From Chaunax sp. Z400 (taxonomy: Eukaryota; Chordata; Actinopteri; Lophiiformes; Chaunacidae), in the NCBI GenBank assembly GCA_037577475.1, contig CM075194.1:6313992-6377991 (forward strand): DNA of 64,000 nucleotides. The letters run 5' to 3'. Positions within the stretch are counted from its first letter, which is position 1; each line of letters begins with the position of its first letter. Position numbers and translations under genes: made by a program. Below are positions 23,601 through 32,500 of this stretch, one piece after another. Below the pieces are notes generated by a model that was not told where the DNA came from, made no database searches, and saw only the letters and a program-made list of their open reading frames with translations.

Positions 23601-25202
23601 CTTCACATTTCTGCAGCATTAAGTTCATTAAACAGATTTCCACCTCGACTGTGGAGACTCAAGATTCGTTGCTTTTGTCCATTCCAGATAATTCATAACT
23701 ATTTCAAGTAGTAATTAAGATAATGACTTTGTTTTACTGGCAGAGGTATCTGGTAATTTATAATATATTAACTGACAGCATCAGTTGGGCGAGATTAGTT
23801 TTTTTTATGTTACAGCTCCACTTAGACTGGAAATACAGGTTTATTTTTGTATGAATATCTCATCGACTGCAGGTTTGAAATAAGATCAGCAGCTCCTCTG
23901 CTGCACCCCACCCCACACACTCACTCAGGAGGCCCCTCATGCTATATATACACTTAATGTACTTCATATGAAAGCATCCATTGCAAATTAAATATTATTT
24001 ATGATCTAAACCCACAGCACTCTTCTGAGAGATGTGTGGGTCGTCCACCTCCCTTTGTCATTCCTATAAGACTGCGGCAGACCTGGGGACGGGTAAGGAA
24101 AAATAACCTCAGGGTAGATTGTATTTTAATCTGTCCTGATCCTCTCACCTCCTGCAGACGTCTTACCCGCCTACCCACTACATCCGCAAAGTGCCCCAGA
24201 GAAAGATCCACTACTTCACCTTCCTGCAGATGATGCAGCTGCTGGTACTGTGTGCGTTTGGCATGTACCCAATACCGTACATGAAGATGATCTTCCCTCT
24301 GCTCATGATCATGCTGATTCCAATCAGGTACGACTGCAGCAATTTTGTCTCAGAAAATGATTTTCTCAAGTGCTTTAAACCAGGATGACATTCAGCAGCA
24401 CACAGGTAGTGAGTGCTGTGTCTGACCTGGATCTGCCTAAGGATGAAAACACACTTCAGCCACAGTAAAGTCTGGAATCTAAAATGTTTTTACTGTCAAA
24501 ACCACATATCTGTCTAAACAGACATGTCTACTGCACTTAATTACATTTTTAATTCTAAGATGAATATAAATGAAGTCATTTGGAAACATTCTGCAGTTTA
24601 GTTGAGTCGTTGAGATTCACCTGCACAGCTTTAAACAGAGGCTGCACTACTGACAGCATATGAAATGTTGCTTAAAAAAATCTGGTTTGCTCTTGAACAA
24701 CTGTTAAATTTTTAATTTTTATTTATGTTATAATTCCATCCATTGTTACTATCAGAATAGAGCAGCTGTCATGTAGAAGCGACATCATGTACAGTTTGGT
24801 TTTGGTCACTTTCTTTTGCTACAATTGTGTTTTTTTTTTACTACATTAAAAGAAAAATTCTTTCATGTAAACTTTTAGAGTGATAAGTGTCATTTTCCAA
24901 TTTCTCTTAACAGGAGCTTATGCAGCATTTTCCCATCAGTATTTCTGAATACTCACATGTACATGAGCCACCACTGTATTGTTGATTTACTCTCTTGTTC
25001 ACTGATACCGCTGTGAAGGAAGTGATTAATCTCGTCTGATAAAATCTCACATTGGTGTCTTTTTGTTTGTTTTCTTTTGTCAATGCTGGCCTAACAAGTA
25101 ACACTCGACTGAAATTGTGTATTCTCTGTCTTTAGGAACAACGTGCTTCCTCATATCATTGAGGCCAAATACTTGGACATAATGGATGCCCAACACATGT
25201 AG
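815..25202 (+). CDS. slc4a11: slc4a11-type membrane transporter, 3' part (14 exons)
   Basis: Partial gene. Spliced exons give 657 whole codons and a TAG stop at 25200-25202. The N-terminal cytosolic domain appears from about 80 residues before its FATLFSDISFRQKLLE signature, followed by the full SLC4 membrane domain. Diagnostic segments are NWGENCCEVR, TKTAMELGRTFATLF, DFTDG, IAFGSLNDE, GQSIGG, KGTAYHWDL, QWIPKPVLYGLFLYIALTS, TSYPPTHYIRKVPQRKIHYF and IIEAKYLDIMDAQHM; these fit SLC4A11 rather than the bicarbonate-transporting SLC4 members. SLC4A11 proteins are plasma-membrane homodimers conducting H+/OH- (NH3-stimulated) current and water, important in corneal endothelium and in fish skin or gill ion transport. 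Two N-glycosylation sequons (NSS, NRS) lie in the loop of the exon at 17092. All introns are GT-AG and phase-consistent. Whether this is the sole fish copy or a paralogue cannot be told. Confidence 0.93.
3015..3437 (-). pseudogene. Open reading frame of unknown nature, possible mobile-element remnant
   Basis: A 140-codon minus-strand frame stays open inside an slc4a11 intron and extends further upstream without a stop to about 3460. Composition is protein-like: many acidic and lysine residues, with segments such as SIHEKFEMLVVPEVKSEDY and CLDKMSKQSIEYIAICKALL. No family was recognised. Directly upstream on the same strand is sequence containing TTTTGCTATCTGGG, which looks like a dispersed fish repeat. 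It may be a fragment of an element-borne gene or a retro-inserted exon. No ATG precedes the open part in good context, so it is not called a functional gene. Confidence 0.3.
3440..3720. repeat. Possible dispersed repeat
   Basis: On the minus strand this stretch has runs like AATGTTGATTT, CAACGCCAG and TTTTGCTATCTGGG that resemble a dispersed fish repeat. The family is not identified and the boundaries are approximate. Confidence 0.25.
4721..5567 (+). mobile_element. Tc1-like DNA transposon, internally deleted and decayed
   Basis: Inverted termini are visible. The left end (4721-4746) reads AAGTTGTAAGCAAAATTATT followed by CAACCC, and the right end (about 5541-5567) matches its reverse complement with a few changes. 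TA dinucleotides abut both ends. Inside, near 5130-5260, is the end of a Tc1 transposase central region, in a frame reading EEENEAYAEENTLPTVQ. From 5258 the reading jumps to KPRNITELQDFAHQEWDKIPQETCQKLVSGY, the C-terminal part of Tc1 transposases. The segment between, which would hold the last catalytic acidic residues, and most of the N-terminal DNA-binding domain are gone. A stop also lies at the junction. It cannot encode an active transposase and is about half the usual 1.6 kb length. Confidence 0.75.
6332..6541 (+). CDS. slc4a11: slc4a11 exon
   Basis: Seventy codons, phase 0 at both ends. Contains KSTKTAMELGRTFATLFSD and the following RQKLLETKTQEEFKEAL, the conserved helix-rich end of the SLC4 cytosolic domain. 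The last third, from about HQLTATNQQ to SHKPLK, is a variable linker. Confidence 0.93.
7831..7875. repeat. (CA)n microsatellite
   Basis: About 22 uninterrupted CA units within an slc4a11 intron. Confidence 0.95.
8640..8765. repeat. Possible dispersed fish repeat remnant
   Basis: AT-rich stretch with repeated TAGTATTATATAC-like words followed by CTGCTACTTTATACTTCTGC, a phrase familiar from interspersed repeats in spiny-rayed fish. The family is not identified. Confidence 0.3.
9276..9360 (+). CDS. slc4a11: slc4a11 exon
   Basis: Twenty-eight codons plus one base. Reads CTDFFIAGRGIYEDLCRRLP and then FYPSDFTDG, the junction between cytosolic domain and first membrane helix in the family. Acceptor CACAG at 9271-9275, donor GT at 9361. 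Confidence 0.92.
10362..10487 (+). CDS. slc4a11: slc4a11 exon (TM1)
   Basis: Completes DFTDG and continues IVGSNKALLKYMTTAIFLY into IAILLPAIAFGSLNDESTRGE. This is the first hydrophobic span of the SLC4 membrane domain; IAFGSLNDE is strongly conserved in SLC4A11. Confidence 0.94.
10488..11181. other. slc4a11 intron
   Basis: AT-rich and unremarkable; no exon, repeat or RNA gene recognised. Confidence 0.6.
11182..11295 (+). CDS. slc4a11: slc4a11 exon (TM2-3)
   Basis: Reads VRKTIIGQSIGGVIYSLFAG and then SPLVIPLTTAPLAIFIS. The GQSIGG turn and the LTTAPLA segment are hallmarks of the transport core of SLC4 proteins. Confidence 0.94.
11296..12726. other. slc4a11 intron (1.4 kb)
   Basis: Holds a long TG microsatellite at 12107-12242 and a shorter TG tract ending close to the next acceptor (about 12690-12704). 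No coding signal. Confidence 0.65.
12107..12242. repeat. (TG)n microsatellite
   Basis: About 135 bases of TG with four GAG interruptions in its second half. Alternating purine-pyrimidine, so able to adopt Z-DNA. Confidence 0.95.
12727..12859 (+). CDS. slc4a11: slc4a11 exon (TM4)
   Basis: Reads VIRGICDDYNLDFPAFYACI, then a hydrophobic span GLWNCLFLILGGIFNVSLLM and KLFKR. ICDDY.LDF..FYA is conserved in the SLC4A11 group. Confidence 0.94.
12860..13834. other. slc4a11 intron
   Basis: AT-rich, no exon or named repeat recognised; the polypyrimidine tract and CCAG acceptor are at its end. Confidence 0.6.
13835..13908 (+). CDS. slc4a11: slc4a11 exon (TM5)
   Basis: Short exon of 74 bases. Reads STEEVIALFISIAFVVDAMK and then GTVK. 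STEE.IALFI is conserved through the SLC4 family. Confidence 0.93.
13909..17091. other. slc4a11 intron (3.2 kb)
   Basis: No exon recognised. A GA microsatellite lies at 15886-15902 and a dispersed-repeat-like stretch rich in GCTAA/TTAGC words at about 16640-16830. Confidence 0.6.
16640..16830. repeat. Dispersed fish repeat, degenerate
   Basis: Contains CATGCTAGCAGCTCCGTGAG, then an ACAGCAGTG phrase, TCTCACAATGATAATTTAAC and a run of GCATGCTAAGAATGCTAAG. This word order is familiar from an abundant interspersed repeat of spiny-rayed fish genomes. The class is not established and the ends are approximate. Confidence 0.4.
17092..17320 (+). CDS. slc4a11: slc4a11 exon (extracellular loop and TM6)
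   Basis: Reads IFHRYYHPPTLANSS, a variable loop with two N-glycosylation sequons (NSS, NRS), then a hydrophobic span PVLCLLLMLGTLWMGYTLYQ and FKR. In human SLC4A11 the equivalent large loop is glycosylated; the sequons here fit that role. Confidence 0.93.
17321..17776. other. slc4a11 intron
   Basis: Ends in a TCTC/TCTG-rich pyrimidine tract at about 17726-17774 that serves as the acceptor tract. Nothing else seen. Confidence 0.6.
17777..17883 (+). CDS. slc4a11: slc4a11 exon (TM7)
   Basis: Reads PFLHAKVREVLSDCALPISV followed by LLFSFIGSYLFSDIE. REVLSDCALPI is a near-invariant SLC4 motif. The donor is GTTAGT directly after the split Leu codon. Confidence 0.92.
17884..19393. other. slc4a11 intron (1.5 kb)
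   Basis: AT-rich. No exon, RNA gene or recognisable transposon seen. Confidence 0.55.
19394..19559 (+). CDS. slc4a11: slc4a11 exon (TM8)
   Basis: Reads PVFKVHDRPIFNVAPFERLS, then a membrane span VVSAMGLGFLLALLIFIDQN and IVVSLTNAPENR. AMGLGFL and FI(D/E)QN are conserved transport-core residues. Confidence 0.94.
20440..20530. repeat. Possible dispersed repeat remnant
   Basis: TTATCC-A-GTGATTTACAG followed by ATGCTCAAGGGCACATCAAC resembles a very common fish interspersed sequence (TTATCCAAAGCGACTTACA type). Too short and diverged to classify. Confidence 0.35.
20608..20668. repeat. (CA)n microsatellite
   Basis: About 30 uninterrupted CA units in an slc4a11 intron. Confidence 0.95.
21149..21322 (+). 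CDS. slc4a11: slc4a11 exon (TM9-10)
   Basis: Reads LLKGTAYHWDLMLSGLINIL, then GLPWMHAAFPHSTLHVRQLA and VEQRVEGGHLYET. KG.AYHWDL and GLPW..AA.PHS are strong SLC4A11/SLC4 signatures. Confidence 0.95.
21323..22477. other. slc4a11 intron (1.2 kb)
   Basis: AT-rich with a short TA run near 21516 and a TG microsatellite (22422-22448) just upstream of the acceptor. No exon. Confidence 0.6.
22422..22448. repeat. (TG)n tract near acceptor
   Basis: About 13 TG units, 30 bases upstream of the exon at 22478; it sits in the branch-point/polypyrimidine zone. Confidence 0.9.
22478..22673 (+). CDS. slc4a11: slc4a11 exon (TM11-12)
   Basis: Reads IVQVKETRLTSLTANIFIGV and then LLLPLPLQWIPKPVLYGLFL through GNQMCDRMALLLKEQ. 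QWIPKPVLYGLFLYIALTS is one of the best-conserved stretches of the family. Confidence 0.96.
22719..22789. repeat. (TG)n/(GC) microsatellite
   Basis: TG repeat with GCG interruptions, starting about 45 bases downstream of an slc4a11 donor site. Confidence 0.9.
23378..23400. repeat. (AAG)n microsatellite
   Basis: Seven AAG units within an slc4a11 intron. Confidence 0.9.
24158..24327 (+). CDS. slc4a11: slc4a11 exon (TM13-14)
   Basis: Reads TSYPPTHYIRKVPQRKIHYF, then FLQMMQLLVLCAFGMYPIPY and MKMIFPLLMIMLIPIR. PPTHY.R.VP...IH.FT is an SLC4 family landmark before the final membrane helices. Confidence 0.96.
24328..25135. other. slc4a11 intron
   Basis: AT-rich; nothing recognised other than the CTTTAG acceptor at its end. 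Confidence 0.55.
25136..25202 (+). CDS. slc4a11: slc4a11 last coding exon
   Basis: Completes IPIRNN and reads VLPHIIEAKYLDIMDAQHM before TAG at 25200-25202. The C-terminus matches the short tail of SLC4A11, which lacks the longer tails of the NBC and AE subfamilies. Confidence 0.95.
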
Positions 25203-25879
25203 CTACAGATGGAGACGAGTTCTGGAGCCACAAAAAGACATCAAGAATTTAAAAAAAAAAAGAAAAAAAGAAATGAGGATTTTAAAAAAATATCTACGTA
25301 TTTTTAATGCAAAACTGTATTGATCCAAACAAGGAAGTAGGAAACAGACTGTTTTGATTTTTGTATCCGATAAGAACATTCTTACAGGTGAAGCACTGGA
25401 AATGTGGGACGTCGTGTGAGAAGGAGAGATGAGAACCCGAGGGAAACGTTTTCCAAACATGGACAGACGGTATTTCTCTAGGGAAAAGTTCTACAGAGAG
25501 AAAAAACGGACCGCCCAGAACTCCCTGTTTCACCTCTCTATGACCCTGTCAGATCGCTCAGTGCCATATACCTCCATCCTCTCCTCTCGTACCTTTACAT
25601 TTTACGGTGATATTTTATCCTTAGTGCAGTGCATTCATGTGTGTTAAGCTATGGGTAAGTGCTTAAAGTACTCACTAACACTGTAAGAAGTAAAACTGCT
25701 GCCAGTGTACATTGTAGAGTATTTAGAATGGTGTAATGGCACAATGTAAGGATGAACAACATCTTGACACTTGGCTCTCACATTGTGTTTTTACACTTCG
25801 CTTACACTGTTTGTAAGTACTTAAATACATCTCCATGGGCAGATCGACCAATAGGAGCACTGCATTTAGGCCACTGCAT

Positions 25880-25885
25880 AATAAA
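25880..25885 (+). terminator. Candidate poly(A) signal, slc4a11
   Basis: AATAAA about 680 bases after the stop codon; followed by a T-rich stretch. Short-isoform candidate. Confidence 0.35.
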
Positions 25886-26058
25886 TCTTTACCTTTTGTA
25901 TTGCTGACATTATGCAGTGTTAAAACCTTTACATTCCTGCACCCTTTAGCTGTGACTCCCCTTTCTCTATGAAGGACACTTGTGCTCGATAATACTTAGT
26001 TCCTAAGTCATTCCAACAAATGTCAGTGTTCGTTAATTGGAGGAAAAGGGAAGGAAGA

Positions 26059-26098
26059 GCGAGAGAGAGAGAGAGAGAGTGTGTGTGTGTGTGTGTGA
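26059..26098. repeat. (GA)n-(GT)n microsatellite
   Basis: GA units passing directly into GT units; within the probable 3'UTR. Confidence 0.9.
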
Positions 26099-27894
26099 GC
26101 GCCTCATCCAGCTTCCTGCCAGCTCTTTAAAAAAAAACTCATTTTGTGGTGGAATTTAAGTATTCAAGCAAATGAAAGCATACATTCCAGGTATATATGA
26201 TGTGATTATTTAGAAAGACAGCACAAACCAAAACATATAGTGAAATCTTTATCAAAATATATTAGAATATATTATGACAATATACACAAAGTATTTTACG
26301 TTAAATTGAAATAGAATATTTATTTATGTGAGTTTAGCTTTTTAAGTACAAAGTGATAATTTTATGTGTGAATTGGAGGGTAATCTGTTTGCTCCTCTAC
26401 ATTCCTGGGTTATGGATTCTAGTATTTTGAGTGGGTTTTCTTCATCTGGCTTTTGCTGCAGTGTTTACATATCAAAGTCCCTTCCAGCTCCATGTCAAAG
26501 TCCAACACAGTTCTGGTGCATTGCTGGCAAAGATGAAAGTCAGATAACGGTGAAAAAGGAGTAAATAAACATTTGTGATCTTTTTGGTTCAATGCAATGC
26601 ATCCCCTTTTTTCCTTTTGGTGAACAAGTCTTCAAAGATGAGTTTTAGAATAATCGGGTCTTGTTTTCTATTTAGATGTTATAATTAGATCAATGCTTGC
26701 AAACGTAGTCATGTAATAATCCAGATGTCTGGACAGACCATCTTGTTATCTACAGTATATTAAAAAAAAACATTTCTAGGCATTGGTTTGCATAAAGCAT
26801 GACTCATCTGGGTTTTTGATACGATGTAATGCCAATGGTCATGTATCCTACAGAAGAAGAAAAAAAATCAAACTCCATAAACTGAATGCAATGCTCAATA
26901 TTCAGCAATACTGTGTATAAAAACAGGACTTCACTGGTGATTCAGGTTTCCCAGCAAAAAAAAACAGAAAAAAACAGACCCGTCCATGAAGCAAAGACAG
27001 ACCAGCTGTATTTTTAAGACAGTAACTTTTCAGTCCATCCTCATGGTACAAAAGCTGCTCTGTGCTGATTCAGTTATTGCACACATAAAGGAGAAGAAAA
27101 AAATGTTTTGCCTGTAAACGAGGCAGGTTTTGTTGCTTTCCCAACATCCAAATGGCAGCTCCCTCATGCAGTTCTCTTCAACTTTGTCTGACAGATGTGA
27201 GAAAGATGTCCAATTTAAGCAGATGTCTCATACAGCGATAGCGACGCATGAAAGGAAAGCTCGGGAGCATTTACATAATCCTTGAAATAAGGCTTAAACT
27301 AGCACTAGTGAGAGAAGAGAGATTGTGAGGGTATGAAGTAATATGTACAGTTTACAATGCAAAGTTTAGTTTCTATTAGCTATCCATTATAATCCATGGC
27401 AAGGTATTAGTTTCTAACTTTGGATGGAGTACAGAGATTTAACCATTCTTCTTCTGTGACAGTACTGTTGTTGTTCCTTGGTATCTTCTCTGTACTGATG
27501 ATTTTGGAATAGCTGCAAATTTCTCTCAGATGACTCAACATTGGATTCAGAGTGAAAGACATACTACTCTGTTCGTGAAACCTTGATTCTCCTCCTCCTA
27601 ATTGGATTTCTTTGGAATTGCGTGCTGTGGTGTTTTTAATTTCCCTTCTTTTCCTGATTTCATATAGCCTACTTTTTCTAATCATGAATGTAAGATGTGT
27701 GGATTTTTATATAGCATACTAATTTAGGTGTCAACAGAATCTGTAATTTTGTCAAAAAGATCAGCTATATTTGTAAGCTGTAATATGTAAAAATGAGAAA
27801 AAAATGGTTATCAAACAGAATGTGTTGGTTTACTATAGTATATATACAGTATACTGTACATTGAAAAAGAGAGACTATCTCAAGCTGTTTGCCA

Positions 27895-27900
27895 AATAAA
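27895..27900 (+). terminator. Candidate poly(A) signal, slc4a11
   Basis: AATAAA followed by TGTGTGGGC and TTTTGT about 20-40 bases later, a good downstream element. Long-isoform candidate. Confidence 0.4.
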
Positions 27901-29150
27901 AAGTAGTAGTGATGTAAATATGTGTGGGCTTTTGTATTCATTGGACTAAAGGAAAATAGATATATTTATATTTTTGGTTTGACAGTGTTTGATGTTTATA
28001 TTTATCTCCTGTCATGTTATTGATCACCTAACCAACATTGGGTCAAAAAGGTCTGCTTCACCAACTCTGTTTCATTATAGAGTACCACAGAAGGTCACGA
28101 TGTAAAATGCTAATTGGTTGCATGATTAGCAAGTAAGTGAGCAATCATCTACAAAATAACTAGCACTGGGTGTCAAACCTCAATATTTTTGTGACACAAA
28201 CATTACGTGGCAGTAGTTTAAACATCTGTTACCTTTTTGAAGGTCAGATTTGTAAATCAACATTTTTAAATTATATTTTAACTAAAGAGTTTGGCCTTTT
28301 CATTCAATAAAAAACATATTAATCAGTGTAAGGTATTGAAAACAGTTTGGTCTGACAACTACTCCCTTTATTGTACATTTAAAATGTTATAATCTTATTT
28401 GACAGTGACAGAACACTGAGTGTTCTGCTATGAGAACACTGAACATATGAGAACATTGAACATTCTACTATGCAGAAATGTTTCATTTCATTCATCAAGC
28501 AACTCTGGCACACCGGTAGTCGCTCATCTTATGGCATCCAGTCTCTGAAAGTGAAAAAACAGACCGAACAAAAACAGGAAATGACAATCAATCTTTTTTC
28601 TAATGTTTTCTTTCAATTTTGGCTTTTGTATTTTAAAAAGAAAAATCAAATAACCACAGCTCTTTAATTTTTTTGATATCCATTTCTGAAACTATAATTG
28701 AATTACCAAAAGATACACGGATCATTTAAGCACCTGTTGCTGATGCTTACACACTTAAATATGAATAATATGAATTATTTCTGCTTCATCAATGGAATTA
28801 AGACTTTAAAAAAATATTTTGAACACCTCTTGCACCACCTTCAGGCCAAAAATATCTACATTGCAATTAAGGAAATATTATTGAACAAGAATATAATGGA
28901 AATTTCTGACAACATTCATGATTCCAAGAGGATGAACCATGTACCCTTTACATTTTTTTTTTCCAAATTGTGGCTTTTCCTCTGGCGCCACCTTCAGGAC
29001 AAAGTTCACACTAACAGTCAAAAGTGAAGCTCTGTGCAAATCCTCATCATGTGTGACGATGTATTGTAGTTGTGATGGATATTTTTAATCTAAATTGCTT
29101 TCTTATTACACAAAAACAATCCCCCAGATGTTACATTCCATCACCAGGTA
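27901..29150. other. Intergenic, slc4a11 to rpia
   Basis: AT-rich with no gene seen. It contains a perfect short palindrome at 28409-28427 followed by near-repeats of GAACACTGAACA/GAACATTGAACATT to about 28465. Confidence 0.55.
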
Positions 29151-29464
29151 TCTCTGCGCTCTCTGTGGCGTCGCTGCTGCGCTGCACCTGCGCAGATCGC
29201 CGCAGATCTCCCAGTTATACAATAAACACGGGGCAGGTGATCAGCTGTCAAAGAGAAACACCCAGCTTATACCTCGGTGGGCAGACTGTGTGTGTCCGTC
29301 TCTTTTTGGGGCTGTCTCTGTGTCTTGTGGGCGGGGGCATGAGACTTAAAGGGTGGGTCTCCTTGGGTAGCACCGCCGCTGGATTCCTCTCCTCAGCATC
29401 CTGGAGGCAGGCAACTCTCCGCAGCCACAAACACGTGTGTCGGTTCAGTCAGTCCGGTGCGACT
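29150..29464 (+). promoter_or_regulatory. rpia promoter/leader region
   Basis: Sharp rise in CpG and GC compared with the AT-rich flank. Contains CTGCGCTGCACCTGCGCAGA (partial NRF1-like half sites) and GGGCGGGG at about 29329-29337 (an Sp1-type box). No TATA box is evident. Typical of a broad housekeeping promoter; the transcription start is not determined. Confidence 0.45.
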
Positions 29465-29521
29465 ATGGCAGAGGAGGCGAAGAAACTGGCCGCTTATGCC
29501 GCTGTGGATAACCACGTCCAG
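29465..29521 (+). CDS. rpia: rpia exon 1
   Basis: Nineteen codons, MAEEAKKLAAYAAVDNHVQ, with donor GTACTG at 29522. The frame is open upstream through the ATG at 29339. Confidence 0.9.
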
Positions 29522-32500
29522 GTACTGTGGACCGCTGCTAGCTAACGCACCGTTAGCTTGTTTTTATTTACCACAGCTCCGTTAAAATGTCCTCTTAGCT
29601 ACATGACGCTAGCAAAGTTAGCTATCATACAAACAAAGTAATGTAGCCTAGCTTGCTAACTTATCGCTGTTATCTAACTTGCACGGTTTGAGAGGGAATT
29701 AGCTCAGTGTTATGCATGCCTGTCCCGGGATAGTGGGCTAACTTTGTTCGGCATTAAGCACTAAATATACAAACCGTGTCACAGCATGTGTTAGCTGTTA
29801 GCTATACGCTCAGTGTCATTTTAAATGGACACACATAAATTGATAAATTGATAAGCTAACACTTTATGAATGACTTAAACTTTGCAGCCTGAACACTGCT
29901 GCTGGAATACATTTAATATTTATTAATGAAGGTTCAGTTTGTCTTCTATGTGATGAAGTAAAATAAAATTTCCTTGTTCCTGATGCGCCACATCTACATG
30001 GAAGATCAGAACCAAGAAGTAGACACGACCCAGTGAACATAGGTTGGTATTATCCAGGTTAAAGGACAGGCCTGCGTCATATGAACCCATTATAAATCTC
30101 ATCTTTTCTGTTTTTTTTGTATAGCTGCTGTATTTGATTGATTTTCAATTAAATGTTGCAATGTGAATTAAGGTGTTTTGTCCTCTCCTGTTTTAGTATG
30201 TGCAGAAGCAACACACCAATAGAGCCAATGTTCCTGAAGCTCATGGCAGGTTTTTGCCCTGGTGTGAAATGTTGGATGAACTCATCAGTTTGAGTTCTTT
30301 TCTCTCTCGCAGAACAACCAGGTGGTCGGGGTGGGCAGCGGATCAACCATCGTCTACGCTGTGGACAGATTAGGTGAGTGAAACCATTAGAATTCTGATT
30401 ACCCAAAGAGAGATGAATGAGCTTATGTGTTTCGCACGTGTTTGTTTGTCTGCAAGAAGTCTCGAAAAGTTGCCAACAGATTTAGATGAGATTTTGTCTA
30501 GGGGTGGATCTTGGGTCGAGGAAGAGTTGATAAAATTTTGAGACAGCTCCAGGTATGGACACAGATTCTAGATGACTTATTAAGCAGTATTGCGACTTTT
30601 TTTTTTTTGCAATATTTTTTGCAATATAATTGAAAATAAAAGGCCAATCAAAATACAAATAACACATGATGTTTTCCCACAATGCCCTGGGTGCAATGGA
30701 GTCTGCGGAGGTATGCACTCTCTAGATGTAATTCATGAGGCAGCTGGAGTCTCATTTGTCTTTAAGACAGTAAGTTTACTACAGTAAGTAGAGAAAAGCT
30801 CACAGCTTCTCTTCTGATGACGTTCAGTCTGCTGAGGACTGTGTGCGTCTGAGCAGGGTTGTGGGTTTTGAGTTTGAGGAGCAGTTTATAGCATGTTTCA
30901 TCAAACTAACTACCATCGCTTGACAAATACAACAGAAGGCTTTGGGTAAATGCACTCATGATCTGTCTTTTATGTGCTGTTAATCCAGCTGAGAGAGTGC
31001 GCCAGGAGAAACTCAACATCGTGTGCGTGCCCACCTCCTTCCAGGTATGAGACATTGAGTCTGACTTCTAGACCAACAAATAGATAATAGATAGATAGAT
31101 AATAACACACTCGATGAAATGATATCACAGCCTTTTCCTGTTTCTCTTGTGCCTCTTCTCTCTCCTAACTCTCTGCTCATCCTCCCACAGGCCCGTCAGC
31201 TGATTCTGCAGCACGGCCTCACACTGTCGGATCTGGACAGACACCCAGAGGTATGACGAGCTCTTTACAAATCAAGCCGAAAGCCTCGGAAGTGAGGCAA
31301 GGCCCCACAGTATGTCGCCACTCGAACCCTGTCACACTGAAATGGTGCGCTGGGAGGATTAGGTCCCCTGCAGCTGCACAGAAAAAGCATGAATGGTGGA
31401 GGAGCTGACTTTTGCAAATAGGAAATATGAAATATTGTTTGATCTTTCTCGCCATTTGTCTTCACGCTCCTCCCGCGCAGCTGGATGTGGCGATTGACGG
31501 AGCAGATGAGGTGGACGTAGATCTCACGGTGATAAAAGGTGGAGGGTGAGTACAGCTCGATGCAGACAGCAGAATTTAAACGGCTTCGGATCCGATTTCT
31601 GTCTCACCCTCGTCCTTTTTGTCTCCCAGTGGCTGCCTGACCCAGGAGAAGATTGTAGCCAGCTGTGCTAAACATTTTGTCGTCATTGCCGACTACAGGT
31701 TTGTGTTTGTTCACGTAGAGAAGAGAAATAGAACTTTTTTTTTAGGTTTGATTCTAACTGTTTTGTCCTCCCAGGAAGGACTCCAAGGCTCTGGGCCAGC
31801 AGTGGAAGAAGGGCGTTCCCATTGAGGTGATCCCCATGGCCTACGTTCCTGTCTCCAGGATCATAGCCAAACGCTTCGGAGGGGAGGCAAACCTGCGGAT
31901 GGCTGTCAGTAAAGCTGTAAGTGGAGGGTTGGCTGAATGAATACTTCTGTATCCAACACTGCCTTCATATCAGCTCTTTGTCTGTTTCAGCAGTAATCTC
32001 CCTGTTTTTACACATTTATCACACTTTCATAAAGGATCAGAACCATTTATAAACCATTTCATTTATAAAGTAGCATCACATAATATTTCTTCTTGCCCCC
32101 AAGGATCCTACTTATGAAATATTACAGTTTTAGATTGTATTTATATGTGGCCACAGTGAAATCAAAGCAGACACCACATGTAAGTACAATTTCCTGGATG
32201 GTACCCAGTGGAGTTTCTGACCTCTAAGCAGAGCTATGCAGCAGCTTTCATACGAGTGCACAGTGACACACATGCACGCACAAGCTGGCAACATAATTCA
32301 CAGAGCTGTAAATGGTGGTGAGGGTGCCAAGATATGCTGCAGTGCACCAGCAGGAAGAAGATCTCTGAGCTGTTAGACACGGACGTAAAAAGGGAATCAG
32401 CTTCGCAAATGTTTTATGTGGAAGGAAAAGCATTTAGCAAAGTCGTAGAGCTCAAGGATACACAATGAGTTGTTGTCAGAAACTGAACAGAACATTTTAA

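Larger units (their letters stand above)
22674..24157. other. slc4a11 intron (1.5 kb)
   Basis: Holds a TG/GCG microsatellite at 22719-22789 and an AAG repeat at 23378-23400. No exon. Confidence 0.6.
25203..27900 (+). other. Probable slc4a11 3'UTR
   Basis: AT-rich sequence without a gene after the slc4a11 stop. Polyadenylation hexamers AATAAA are seen at 25880-25885 and 27895-27900. The second has GT-rich sequence about 20 bases downstream and would give a 3'UTR of about 2.7 kb. A GA/GT microsatellite lies at 26059-26098. Which site is used cannot be decided from sequence. Confidence 0.45.
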
